A model generated the notes under the pieces. That model worked only from the letters and a program-made list of their open reading frames with translations, did not search any database and was not told the DNA's origin. A stretch of DNA of 64,000 nucleotides from Marisa cornuarietis (taxonomy: Eukaryota > Mollusca > Gastropoda > Architaenioglossa > Ampullariidae). The translations under genes were made by a program, and so were the position numbers. Where the stretch lies: positions 1,736,001 to 1,800,000 of the forward strand of contig SMMW01000001.1 of NCBI GenBank assembly GCA_004794655.1, read 5' to 3'. Numbering within the stretch: the stretch's first letter is position 1; every line of letters starts with the position of its first letter. Shown in pieces: positions 1 through 13,500 of this stretch.

Positions 1-1239
1 AGTTAATCTTGCGAACAAACTTGTTATCGACTTATTCACGCCACAGACATCGGCATCATCTTACTCAACAATTCTTAGGCATTGTTCCCTCCATAGGTGT
101 CACGTGATCTCGGGTGTCGAATCCAGGGTTGCTCAGCGTCACGTGACTGTTCATAGACCCGAGCAACCTGGGCGTTTGTATTGCTACTTGTACAGCAGAC
201 GCGCAAAACAACAACTTCAGCCTACTTTTCTGTTTGCAATTAAACCATATTAAAATATTTTTAATAATTAATTACGTCCGAACTTTTTCTAGCGCTGACA
301 GCATTAATTTACATTCGGCACTAGGATCATTATCTTGGCTCTAGCATGCACTTCTACATCATCGATGGCTACCTTTAATCGTTATTATTTATTTGTTATG
401 ATGAAATATGTTCATATGGAGTGTGCTTTACGCGGACAGTCTGGACCTCGTAATATCTGTTAATAACCTTACAACAATGATCTTTATCATCATCAGCAGC
501 AGCATTATCACCATCATCATTCCACGAATGATTTCAGCCCCTTTTTTCAACGTTCTTCCAGTTCGTGTCTATTTTGTTAAACAGTTCTAACCTCCGACTG
601 GAAGACCTCCGCACCCTAACTACCCTAACTGTGCCGGAGAAACAGCTCAAAATGATTGACCTGTCCTGCATGGCAGTAAAAGCGCGACCAGTAACTTCCT
701 TTACAACTATGTTCTAGGGAAACTTTATACTGGGAAGCACGTCCTGTTGTAAGCGTGATTGAACACAAATTGCTATTGGAACAGACCGCTAAGCCACTTG
801 TTACTCGTTTTGAGTAAGTGGGCAAGAGTAACTGCGTACCTCCACAATTGATTTCTTGCGACCAAACATACCTTTGTATACGACCCCTGTGCAGTTGCAG
901 AAGAAAATGAATGCAGGACCCGCAGAATGGGAAGTATATTTCTAAAGTGTTATAGTCCATTAACAGCAGACTTAAGGACATCGGTTGAAGACGCTAAGTA
1001 TTGGGAAACACGTCTGGTTATAGGATTGTGCAGTAGTGTTGGAACCGATAGCACTAAATCTTATTTCTTCCCCGGCACAAAAATGGTGGCTGAGATTAAG
1101 ATAATGAACCCTAGTCGTGTCTTTCTTTAGATCTCTCTCTCTCTTTTTCTTACTCAACCTTTTCTCACTCTCTCACACAGTCTCTTGCTTGCGGACTTGC
1201 AAGCATTTGTGTGAGAGATTGTGCGTGCGTGAGAGAGAG

Positions 1240-1242
<3 letters not shown>

Positions 1243-1318
<76 letters not shown>
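1243..1318. repeat. (GT)n microsatellite
   Basis: About 38 GT units preceded by a short GA run (1231-1242). The surrounding open frames are products of the repeat. Confidence 0.95.
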
Positions 1319-1320
<2 letters not shown>

Positions 1321-2544
1321 AAGTATTACTTTTCTTCCCTAAAACTCTCGTCTTCCCTGTTGCGACTCTGACCCCTCTCATCAATTACAAACAAAACAAA
1401 CTTTTTTAAATCAAGAGTTTACAATTTCCCCTAATATTTTGCAATCCCACCACACAGTAAAATGGATGTAAAACGTTATGAATCCATCGTTTTCCATTAA
1501 GAGTTCTCATAAACCATAGCGCCTCAGTCTGAAAACAACTGCAGCGCCCTGCCTGCGCAGACATAACGAGGTGGCCTCCCCCTGCCTTGGCTAACGACAG
1601 GAATTCAATTTACAGCCAAGGATCGCGCGCAAAATTGGATGCAAGCGCCTAACACAGTGGCGCGTGAGCTTTTCAAAAGCCTCGCACACGCAACGAAACG
1701 GGCATCGGCAACTGTGCCACTAGGTACCTCGTGCTTCTGGAATTTAGCCGATGTCGTGATCACGTTCTCAACTGCGGCATCTTATCGAAGTCTTGATGTT
1801 TTTTTTATATAACTTCTTTTCTTTCACTTTATTTTATTTTACTTCCGCTGAAAGTACAGAAACAACATAAATTGCATTCGAAAGCCGTTCGTGTAGAGTT
1901 TGGTCTTTTCGTGGAAAATCGTGTTTAAGCTCGTTACCTTCCACTTCCACGGTCACACCATCAGGTGCTGGATAGTGGTACATGGTGTCAGCAAAATGTC
2001 CTCCCAAGGCTATATATTTCACCCGGTCAGTTTTCAGGGTGGGTGTCGGCACAGGTCTCACCGTTCAGATCACAGAGTTACATTACTCCGTGGTTCAGAT
2101 GTGTATACAGCCGGGGAAGTGTGCTTCCGTTAGAGTAGTTGCTGTATGAGGTCGATGCTGTCATGTTTCCCTCGGCTTTTTCTCGCATCTGACAGAAAAA
2201 ATCACGTGAACATGAGATGGGTGGGGGTGGTAGCTGAGGAATTCTTTAAGGTGGTCTTATTTTATGTGGTGGGATAACTCTCACTAGAGGGTCAGCGAAA
2301 CATTTATTTGCAAATATTTATTGGAAAATGTTTAGTTGGAATTGCGTAGATTTCATGTTGTTTTGATTGCGGTTACCATTCCATTGGATGGATGATTTAT
2401 GTTTACGTCCAACATTTTGAGTTTGATTTTTTTCTTTTTTTAATTTAATAGGGGAACAGTCAACCCAGTTGTCGGGAATGGGTGCCTGACCCCATAGAGG
2501 GTTGGAAAAAGTAAGGCAGCAAGGTAGAGGAAATGGGCACCGCC

Positions 2545-2616
2545 CTCTCACTCACTCACTCACTCACTCACTCACTCACTCACTCACTCACTCACTCACT
2601 CACTCACTCACTCACT

Positions 2617-2644
<28 letters not shown>
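2545..2644. repeat. Compound (CTCA)n-(CA)n microsatellite
   Basis: About 18 CTCA tetranucleotides pass directly into a (CA)n run. The same tetranucleotide occurs as a longer array at 20098-20199. Confidence 0.95.
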
Positions 2645-2649
<5 letters not shown>

Positions 2650-4326
2650 CTGGCCCCGAGAAAAGTGAGAACTTCAACGTCTTATTTCCCAACGATCGAA
2701 AAAGTTAGAGGACGACCCTTTTCCAAGATATAGTTTTCAATTTCTTTGGCTGTTCCAGTACATTTTACTTCCATGGTCTCATATTCTCTCTTTTTTTTGT
2801 CATCGTTACTGACACAATATTTTAACATGAGGGTTAAGAAAGGGTTCTAAACACTCCAGAGATAGTCTTCATAGGTAAAGATACATGATCATGGCAGACG
2901 ACAACAGCCCGTCAAGTGACAGCAAGTGAAGTTATTGCTGGCCTCGCTGTTATCGTGGGTAGTCGCTGAGCTTTCCTATTGCAGCTTACAACAAAAAAAA
3001 ATCGATGATGTAATGCGAAGCTGATGACCGCCCACATTCACGACGTGCAAATGCGCGTGAACCCTGGCTCACCATTAGATTGCACGAGCAATCCATTGCG
3101 ATACGTTTATGCCTCCCCAACATGCCCCGACGCCTCCCGTGTCCGTATCTGCATTCCTGATGTTGGTTTCGTGCCCGCTCGTGCATTTTCAGCAATGGGA
3201 TGCTTTTGTGTTGCTCCTCAGCGACTTTTACGGCTCGCGGAAACTTGTCTCCAGACTCGAGAAAAGGGCCCCGAGCTCCATCCTGATCCAGTGAACCTCT
3301 CACACACAAAGGTTTGAACCTTGTTTTGGAAGGGCTGGGTCGGGGGCTGGGAGACAGAAGTGTTTGGTCACGGCAGGGCTGTACGATCGTTCGTGGCTCA
3401 AAGTTTAACTGAAACCGTCTGTAACCAAGAGACCGCACGTCTGACATTGGTCAGCTTTATTTCCTCTGCCATTTCTGGGAGCAAAGATTTCATATTTGAG
3501 ACGCTGGATTTAATTTGTAGACACAATTTTATCAATTAATCCTTTGAATCGAAAGGAAAAGGCAAGTTCTAGAGAGCGATGTTACAAAAAAGGACACACG
3601 AGATTCCAGCAAGACAGATAAGCGACTGCACTAAAATTATTTTAGATGATAGCTTTGACAAAACGTTTATTATCTTGAAGCTAAACCGACCAACAGAGGT
3701 TTGTTATACAACATGATTTAGCTCATCTGAAGCTGTCCTGTCGAAACGAAATAAAAGCATATGTATATGTAAGTGTATATATACATATAATTTCTACATT
3801 TTATTTAATGTATACGTGAAAATTACAGTAAGACTTTTGACCACAAAGCAACAGTAAAAGTATGTTGAAAACCCCTAAACAAATCACACATGGCTACATC
3901 GCTATCTTGGTCATCTTTTTGTGTTCAATATTCCACATTTCTTCTCCTACTAAACTCCGTTAACTTGTCGAAACATCCAAATAATATGCAGACATTCACC
4001 CTGCTACCAAAGGTCCAGGTTTCGGACATCCATATTTACGAACGAGCTGCTACAAGGTCGATTAATTTAAATTTTAAATGTACAAGTTTGAAACTTTGAG
4101 ACAACCGATTTGAAATAACTAACGCGGGACTTAGTTTGTTAAGCTTTTATTAGTGTATTTCAGGACGTTTTGTGCTGTTAGGAAGTGTTTCTGAAAAGTT
4201 TTGTGTGCACAGAAAATGTAGGACTAACTGATGTAAAAGAGTGCGTTACGGATGTTAGAAATCGAAATCATTAAGAAATCGACTTTAAGACGGTCTCAGG
4301 GTAATGCAACTCAGTCGAAAGCCTGA

Positions 4327-4716
4327 GATCACCTGTACTTAAAATCACTTGAGATCACCTTACTTAAAATCACCTGTACTTAAAATCACTTGGTATCACC
4401 TGTACTTAAAATCACTTAATTGAGATCGCCTATACTTAAAATCACTTGAGATCGCCTGTACTTAAAATCACTTGAGATCTCCTGTACTTAAAATCACTTA
4501 ATTGAGATCGCCTATACTTAAAATCACTTGATATCACCTGTACTTAAAATCACTTAATTGAGATCGCCTGTACTTAAAATCACTTGAGATCACCTGTACT
4601 TAAAATCACTTGAGATCACCTGTACTTAAAATCACTTGAGATCGCCTGTACTTAAAATCACTTGGTATCACCTGTACTTAAAATTACTTGGTATCACCTG
4701 TACTTAAAATCACTTG
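4327..4716. repeat. 26-bp minisatellite, about 15 units
   Basis: The unit is GATCACCTGTACTTAAAA followed by TCACTTGA, usually 26 bp. Three units are 30 bp because TTGA is extended to TTAATTGA, and two early units are shortened. Variants include CCTATACTT and GATCGCC. Each unit contains CACTTGA, CACTTGG or CACTTAA. There is no spacer diversity, so it is a tandem array and not a CRISPR. Confidence 0.95.
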
Positions 4717-6129
4717 ATCATCCACATTCCTAATGTTACGCTTGCATTCTTGTCCTTTTGGCAAAGTTAATATGCCACCTTCATCGCCTTATAAATATTT
4801 ACTCTCCATGTTACCATTCTTGCTCTATTTACTTTGTTTCTGAATGTTGGTGTCTGTTCGTGGCAGGTCGCCGACCATAGTACGTGCTTCGTGAAAAATA
4901 CGCTTGTGTAGTCGTGCGCGTGCACGTGCAGTCGTGTCGGCGTGCATGCGACCGCGATCCGGATATTTGTGGCGCCTAATGAAATGCTAACAGGCATCAT
5001 AACAACACCCAGCAATTAGACCGCGCGGAGGCTCCGCCTTACACCGGTCTTTATATGTTTCAGACAATTCCAGACATGAATCCTCACATGCTTGATTGAT
5101 TCATTTTGTTCACATCCGGTTTCTCCCCGCGTCAACTAAACTGTGGGAACGGAGCGCCTTTTTACTTGTAAGAATTCTCGAGTTAAAAAAAAAACACCTA
5201 CTTTTTGCTTCGATTTCTACTTCGGTTATAGGCTCCCTTTCACAAAGCAGCTGCAAATATCCCCACCTTTTTTTTTCTACGCGCGGGTCTCAGTATCTCA
5301 GGGGCTTCCAGCTAACAGAGGGATCCTTAGCATCGAGGCCAAAAAAATAAAAAAAACGGTTTCACGCACACAGCTAATTCCGAGAATATTGCTCGTTAAC
5401 TTTCTGACTTGATGCTGTAACAAAACCGAAAGCTAATTTACTTTTATAATCAAATTATTATGCTCCTATTTTAAAACCACACAAATACGTGACAAAATTG
5501 AAAGTTTTGACATCAGCTTGTAAGTGGTGTGGAATTTATAGGCGTAGAAATTCAACAACTGCAATGAAACATGCTGGCACACATTTTATGACAATTTTTT
5601 TATCTTTTTGAAGTGGATTTTTTAATCTGTAAATTTTAACAGTTTGTTTCTGTTTTAGGCCAGTTGATAAAAAACTTTATGGACACAACAGCTGTAGCAC
5701 ATTTAAAGATTATTTCAATTCCTTGTGTCATGTTGCATCGCAAGACGGCTTTTTATGGTGTATGTCATGTCCGCTTTAAAGGAGTAGTGGAGTAGAAATA
5801 TTGTATAATGACAAGGTAACATTCAGTGCAAAATACTATGTCTGTTCTCCAGACAAACACCAACAAATAGCGCCATCCACTTAAAGAGGTCAACCTCGTT
5901 TGTACACAGACATGCCTAATTAACATTATTATGATCCCGCTTTCAATCATATGCAGTCCTGGCGTCTCTGTTGTTGGCATTTTTCTGTGCATGGTGATGT
6001 TTGTGGGCTTTTATCACTAGATCAGAGAAGAGGTAATCGACCAGATTAAGGCAAATAGCATCTCGTAGTGAGATTTACTTAGTCATTAGGGAAAGAAAAT
6101 CGCAATCCTTTAGGTCTTTAATGTGCTTT

Positions 6130-6203
6130 CACCACCACCACCACCACCACCACCACCACCACCACCACCACCACCACCACCACCACCACCACCACCACCA
6201 CAC
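6130..6203. repeat. (CAC)n trinucleotide microsatellite
   Basis: About 24 CAC/ACC units, ending in a short CA run. It translates as poly-His or poly-Val, which explains the artefactual open frames on both strands. Confidence 0.95.
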
Positions 6204-7871
6204 ACACTTCAACTTCCGTTGCCAAGAGACTGAGGAGAGACTTAATTTGTGGGAAGCAACAAGCTATTACCTCTCTCCCCTCCCCCCTCTCTCTCACACA
6301 CACGCATACACACAGAGAGAGGGGGGTTTACTTCTCAGAACAGATCCAGTTGTGAAGACAATAAATACTTTAACGTAAACAGACATTGTGTAGACGATGT
6401 AATGGACAAATAAACTGCAATTATTCGTTTTTAGAAACATCAAGATAAAAATGTTCCCTAAATTAAATAGAAATATTACACAAATCACCGTTACAATCCC
6501 TATCCTTATGTACGTTATAGACAACAAAATTTAAAAAAAAACTATTTAAAAGGAGGGGACAGTTATAGTCCGAACTGTATTTTTAAAACACAGAAATCTT
6601 TAAAATACAGACTTCCTTGACACGACAAAAATGTGCTGTTCTAAAAAGAGCGAGCCCTGTTCACTGATGCTCACAAAGCTTCACACCTTCTTCTGAAGGC
6701 AAATACTTTAAGAGTAAACATGGAACTGACCTACAAAAGTATCAGAGATATTCATTGGAAACAGACCGTCAACGCTGTTTCAATTATAGAAACAGCTACA
6801 ATAGAGTAATATCTGCCTTTTTATTTGTCCGTCTTGGGAGAATCAGGTAAGGTTGTGTCCTGGGCGGCAATGTCGGGGTGGGGATGCGTGCGTGCGCGTG
6901 TTTGCCTTCTGCATATGCACGTGCTTGGTGTCTGGTTCTCTTGCATTCTACGAATCTCATCTGTAGATGTGAACTGACTCCGACAAGAATTTTCTAGTCC
7001 ACTTCATGTCCATGTTAAAACTTTCTTCGCTTTGAACAAAAGGAAATGAAATTATTTAATCTAATTTAATTAAACATTTAAATCGCAAAGCATCATAGTT
7101 TAAGCAGCTTGCACTCTCTTTTTAACCGTCAATAATTATAAGAACACAGGAAATGGAAATATAATAAACACTGGCTAACAATGACCAGCTGTGAGGTACT
7201 AAGAACATCAGCCGTTAAAACCTTTAATCAACCAGTTTACAACAAATAAAGAAATACGCAGGAAAATTGGAGTATGAAAAATCAAGTATAACAATACTTT
7301 TGACTAATTAAAAAAACGATATGTAAAATAAATGGCTTTGATGAAGAATACTTTTTATATTATAGCAAAAATCAAGCATAGCATTTTTTAAATAATTTTA
7401 ATGAGCCCTTAAATCCTGCTTTTGAGTCTGAATGACAAATAGGGTATGGAAGAGAGCTCTACTGTTTTAGAAGCACAGAAGAAAAACATACGTTGTCCAT
7501 GTGTGACTTTGTAGGTGGAATTATCCATGAATCGAGAATCAAATGAGGAGCGGGGGTTTCGAGCAGGAGTGTGGACAGGCACAAGATCAGAAAAAAGACA
7601 GGGAATAGATCAGAAAAAGACATGTAAGAGATCAGAAAAATATAGGGAAGAATATGTTGCAGAGAGCTGAGAGTTGAGACCTTGTTCTTGCTGTAATTGG
7701 TAGCCAGGGGAAAGTATGTAGGAGTGGTGCAACGTGCTCCGAGAACGGAGGGAGCATCTGACTTCTGGACTTTTTTTAAGATTGTGAATTAGGTACGGTG
7801 GAGAGTCTGCGGATTTTTTTCGTACCCTTATTTTTAATTCTATTTTCGTTTGCTTTCATGTTTTTTTTCAG

Positions 7872-7943
7872 AAACCTCATTGGGACCAAGCTGACAACAA
7901 TACCTGCCCGTGCTTTTGCCATGTATCCAAACCTACTAGAACT
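7872..7943 (+). CDS. LGR1: LGR exon: first leucine-rich repeat in window (vertebrate exon 2 equivalent)
   Basis: This 72-nt exon is preceded by a pyrimidine tract ending in CAG and followed by GTAAGT. It starts with one base completing a codon and ends after two bases of a Leu codon, the phase shared by all the LRR exons. It reads NLIGTKLTTIPARAF and then MYPNLLEL, one complete LxxLxLxx(N)xL-type repeat. The preceding exon must end after two codon bases; none was found. Confidence 0.9.
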
Positions 7944-10110
7944 GTAAGTAAGATGTCTGTACCTTAAGCACGATTAATCCCCCAGCAACTGACAGAAAAA
8001 GTCTGTTAAACGATTTCTTTATTGATTTTTTTAAGCTTCATGAAAGTATAGATCGATATTTTATAAAAATTATTTTTGGTTTTCTCTTAAAAAAGACTGT
8101 ACCAGCAACGACAAATCTTTGAACCGACCCGACGATCTATAAAACTCTAACAAAAACAAAATGTGCACCAGAAGACTGTCCCTTGACAACGACCTTTTTT
8201 CCACGGGTTTTATTTTTCATGTTGACCCCCAACTAACCAATCAGTCGTGGAATGACACGAGAGAGTCTGCGCTGGCATCCTGACATTGTCAGCATCAGAC
8301 CTCTCAGAAGCCGCAACCAAGCCCATGAAAAGACCTTCAGAGCAAAAAAAAAAAAAAACTCTATAACGAGGCCAGGTGTTTGTTTGCTGACACCTAATCT
8401 GCGCCCTAATCGAAGTCACAAATGGACGTTTGATGTAGATGGTGCCACAAAAGCCTCATAAAATGTCGCCTTCACTGTAAACGCCGAGCGTTTGCGGGAG
8501 CCCGGCGTACGAGTTATTTCCCCTCTATCCGCTCGGGGTAGCTTTGGGGAATTACTTTCCCTGTCCTCAAACCGATTCGGTCCTTTCCCCGCCTTGAAAT
8601 TGCTTGCACCCTTCCCGACCCTTACTCTCGCCTAGCCACAGCTTTGAATGAGATTTCTCAGCCCACTTGTGTTTCAAGATTCTGTCGCTCGATGTGGTTT
8701 TAAAGCAAACCCGAAAGAAAAAAAAAAAAAGAAAAAAAAACGTCTTTTAAAGTTTAATTCATTATAAGCTACGATTCCTAAAATTTGAGCAAAAGTGGTT
8801 CAATCGAGAGAGAAATTTTAAGGATACAAGCCATAAAACGTTCGCAGAGACAGCATCATTGAAGTACTGGACACAAGATACACTAGGGAATCGCGGTGTT
8901 TGCTAGGTTCGGCTTGCTCAATCCCCGCTAACATTAAAGTTAAAGCAGGCGGCATTAAATACATGAATAAGTATTGTTAAATATTAATGTGACATCGTAA
9001 TCCCCCCCCCCCGTCCCTTGCACCTGCATGCTCGTCTTGCCAGAAAAGAACACACCCACAAAAGAGCTTTATTCTAAAAAAATATTGTATTCACAACAGG
9101 AAAACAAAACCTACCAAATCACCCTAGTAATCGTCATTAGCAGAAAAACTAAAACTGATTTCTTGGAGTCTGTTTTGTTTCTGATGACTGACTAAATCTT
9201 AGTGCATGATACGGTTTCTCCCAAATCTGGTCCACAATACAGACATCTATTGTATACGTATGTATTTATGTTTTCAAGGCTTCAGCCAATAGGAGAGCTG
9301 GGAAAATATTTTAATTAGGCGTATCTGCGTACAATTATGACGTCAGGAATTTGACCTCTCGTTGTTCATGCTGACAGTTGCATGCGTGTTTTTCGAGATG
9401 AGAGGACATGGTTGTTGACATGGATTAAGAAAAACAAAATCTTTTTGTACTGAGCCTTACTCAGATAATAGAAACAAAATTTACTACGACTAGGCTTTTA
9501 AGTCAAAAATGACGCACTCCAAAATAATATACAGCCTGTCGATGCCGATATTTGAAAACCTGTATTCTGTAAGTTGAGCAGCTTTTATTATCAACTTAGT
9601 TTTGGAGAATTCATGTCGTGTTATAATTAAACGCACTTTAGTTGGGCTTAAATCAGCCGTTGAATTTTGAAACCCACGCAGAAGTCAGGAACTTTTATGT
9701 CTTCACAAGCGAGAGCTAAGGGTGGTGAAATAGTCTGAAGAATCCGCTCAAGGGAAATTAACCCAACGCGTGATCAAACGACTAGTCCGCTCGTCGCCGA
9801 GGTCTCGAGCAACAAAAGCTGCTTGATTATGTCCCTTTGCTACGTCGCTGGCCCATGACCGTGCCTGTGACGTCACACGACGGTCTGTTGACTGGACGAT
9901 GAATGGCATCGTGACGTCATACGACGCGACGGTCTGACGACAGGAGGAAAACTGCTGCCTTGAAGTCAGCGTCTGCTTTCTGGTAGTGGGGAGGGGGTGG
10001 AAGCTAGAGGGGAGAGAAGAGATTAGATTCCTTCGCTGATAATCTTACAAACTGGTGGTTGTAATATATCGGTTGTGAAAAGGATTCACACACACACACA
10101 CACACAAAGG

Positions 10111-10177
<67 letters not shown>

Positions 10178-10506
10178 GCCGCTGAGAGCCAGGACGGGCC
10201 CCGGGACAAACAATTCTCCGGGCCCCTTGTAATTGTAATCTAAATTATTTTCCCAGTATTTAATAATATGCTTACAATTTGATGGTCAATATCTACATTT
10301 CATTCAGTAATATAGACTGCAAACATTAGGACAAGTGCACTAGACTCTACATCACTACTTAGACATAGAGTTGTTTACACGTGAGTGGTTAGTAAATGAG
10401 AAAAAATGATGTTAACGGATGAAATGTTTAGTACCCCGTTCCATAGAAAAAACATCCTCAGAGTAAGGAATGTTACGTCTACAGCGATGCCAAAACATCG
10501 ACAGAT

Positions 10507-10585
<79 letters not shown>

Positions 10586-13500
10586 GTGAAGATTTGTATA
10601 GCGCATATTCCCACTCATAGAGAGCATGCTCTTAGCGCTTAAAACAAGGAAGAGACATGGACTAAATGGATAGAACACGAGGGACGGAAGAATAAACAAC
10701 TGACAACAAACAGAAAACAGAGATAGAACACACACACACACACACACAGAGTACACGCACGCACGCACGCACAAACGCAAATATATATATATATAAATAC
10801 ACACAATACCCTCGTTGTTTCATAAACACGCTTTGTGCTAATCTCTTCACAATATTTGTCTCTTACAATGTCGTCTACATATCACACCTACTTCATGATC
10901 CAAGGTCCAGCATCATCACGGTGAGCGCTGCATTCCTTCTACCTACGCCATGACAGTACGTTGTCCAACAAAGGGTGGTAGTTAGGAAGCGAGGTAAAAC
11001 GCAGCCCCCGGGGGGCAAAGTGGGGGTAAACAAGAGCAAGCGTGTTGTCTCCCAAGTTGCGATGCGGTGTGTGCAGACCCCGCAAATGTTGCCTCGTGTT
11101 ACTTTACCTAAGGGCGTCTTTCCCCTTGTAACTACAACCTCAGGCGTAAAGCTACATCCGAGGTTGTCGCTTTTGGAACTATGGAGACAATTCGCTTGTC
11201 CTCGGGTCCCCCATGTTACCCAGGGCATCGTTATGGGCCTGAACACTTCCCACATCACTCGCTGGGAATTCATCTATAAAACGGTCGCCATGAGACTCGG
11301 AACATCCCGGGTCTTCCTCAGAGGGCCTTAGACTTTCATGATTTCTTTTTTTCTGACAGAGACATTAAAAACTCCAGTCAACTGAGAGAGATAAAGGAAG
11401 GTGCCTTCAGAGAACTCCGACAGCTACGCATTCTGTAAGTTGGCTTTATTACTCGTATAGATGTTTAAAAACAAAACTACAGACGGAGCAATTCAGTTTT
11501 TTTTATGTTTTTAATGGAAACAACAATTCATTCTTAATCTTGATCTGAATCTAGGAATCTAAGCACAGGTTTCCGAGTAAAATGTTTTTCTCTTCATGAT
11601 TTTCCGGAGTTTGCTCTCGAAAGCCAAGCAGAATTGATGTTGTGCTGTTAAAAAAAGATGTTTTTATACGTGCTATGGGAATAAGAGAATATCATGTTAC
11701 ATGTCCCATGTTAATTGTGCTGCAATCAGTTCCGGAGCAGCTTTTCCCAGCTTCACTTTCAGTGATACGGCCATGGGTCCGCGTGGTTATGGTTACCTTA
11801 CCTGGACCGCTTCAGCCTCAATCTGCTTGCTTAAGTCAGAGACCCTGGGGCTGGTCTCATATGAATTCTTAAGTTGGACTTGACCTGAAGCCCAATCTTC
11901 GTTTTTGTTGCTTTTATTCTTGATGTTGTTGTTTTGGTGTGGGCTTAGTTTAGGAAAATCTCCGCTGGCATATGAGGACTTGAAACTGAGGCTGATGTCG
12001 CTGGTCTCAAGAGGCAAATTATTAAGACCTCACTTAGCAAAGCGACTTACTACTTGAGACCGGAGATTTTTAGGACCTAGTTTTAAGACCACACATGAAA
12101 ACCAACCTTATGCTCAGTTTTTTTTTTTTTTATTCTTTAAAGACCCCCACCTCTGCACCTAATCAACACCTAATAACACAGTATGAGCAGACACACGCGC
12201 GCGTGTACTCTCTTTCTCTCTCTGTTTCTCTCCTTTTTTGTAGATATTTGTAGTCCCATTTTCTTTTCCTTGCTAATAAATGAATTAACTAATGAAATTT
12301 GACAAAACTGTGTGCATGGCATTCAGCTTTCTTCCGACTTGATTCAGTTGATTATTTTACTGTTTGCTGATGATTTCTCACTAGTGTCTGATACGGTCTG
12401 CAAAATCAAAGGAATATTTTTGTGCCAAATTGCCAAACGCCTGGAACTTGTGGTTAATAAAGATAAATCTAACGTTGTTGTTCCTAGAAATGGTTTAATT
12501 GCTAAAAGACAAAAATGTTTTTGATAATATGTACAGATAACTTGGTATAATTATGTCCCTTTGTTGTGTTTTTACACGTGCTCTTGAAGACTCTGCTTCT
12601 AAAGCTCGGTTTGGTGTTTAAATATCCGGAGGGTACTGTGGGCCCTTAATGATCACAGCTCAGCTCTTTTTTATGGCTCTGAAATTTGTAGGCTGATGGC
12701 GGATAATGGTATTGTTGAAAATGTTCCTTTGTTTGCTATAAGAAAAATTTCTGAATGTAACGAAATTTCGAGAAAGCTACATCCCCGTAAAATATTATGA
12801 GACCTTCTCTATTTAGATTCCAATTTATAATGTCAGACATTAGAACTAATATTTCTAACCCTCTAGCTGCATTTGTCTTCAAAGCATTGGACCGGAGAGA
12901 TAAATCCTTAAAAAAAAGTGTGACTCTGGGTGTGTTCCTTTTGTACTTGTATTTTCAGTAAATTTATCACATGTGACTTGGTATATCCTCCGTAATTGTA
13001 AAAAGCACGGTGGACATTCTGTTAAAACGTAAATGCCGCCATGTTGATAACAATCCAATTGCCTACTATACAATATATGTGTACAGACCTTTGATGGTTT
13101 TGTTATGCTCCCCCTTGAAACGGGCCGACAGCCTATTCAATAAAGAATTCTGATTCTGATTCCCTGTTTCTCTCAAACTAGTTTCGTACAATTATTTACC
13201 GCTTAGTTACTAGACAGCCATTGTGTGCGTACTTGCATGTGTTTTGTTTGTACATGTGTGTAAGTATTTGTGCCTCTGTGCGTGAGAGAGTGTGTATCTT
13301 TGTGAGAGAGTATAGTTACGCGCGTTGTGTGTGTGTGCGCGCGCGCGCGTGCGTGTCTGTGTGCTTATAATCAATAGTGTGCCGATGTTTGCGTATACAG
13401 ATGTATGTGTGAGCATTTGCGCGCGCCACTATAGGTGTACATGCTGACGCGGCCATGTGTTTGTTGACGTGCGATTTCCTGCATGTGTCGGGGGGGGGGG

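Larger units (their letters stand above)
1..7871. other. 5' flank or first intron of LGR; no exon recognised
   Basis: No conserved coding segment was recognised on either strand. Open frames here are short and mostly run through microsatellites. Contents: a (GT)n at 1243-1318; a (CTCA)n-(CA)n compound at 2545-2644; a 15-copy minisatellite at 4327-4716; a (CAC)n at about 6130-6203; and a small threefold AGATCAGAAAAAGACA-type tandem repeat at about 7585-7650. The missing signal-peptide/N-cap exon could be here but short and unrecognised, or upstream of the window. Confidence 0.5.
7944..11359 (+). other. LGR intron after LRR1 (3.4 kb)
   Basis: Bounded by GTAAGT and CAG. It contains poly-A stretches near 8345 and 8715, a C run at 9002-9012, three TGACGTCA palindromes (9338, 9868, 9912), (CA)n at 10086-10175 and the tail of a retrotransposon copy at 10507-10720. 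A 118-codon open frame at 10975-11331 has no recognisable features. Confidence 0.7.

Noticed and set aside
4327..4716. CRISPR-like periodic array
   Set aside because: Units abut without unique spacers, and the host is a eukaryote; it is a minisatellite.
6121..6378. Poly-His open frame (and poly-Val on the other strand)
   Set aside because: Produced by the (CAC)n microsatellite; no other coding signal.
10975..11331. 118-codon plus-strand frame and its minus-strand counterpart
   Set aside because: No similarity or domain recognised; it ends just before an LGR exon and lies inside an intron.
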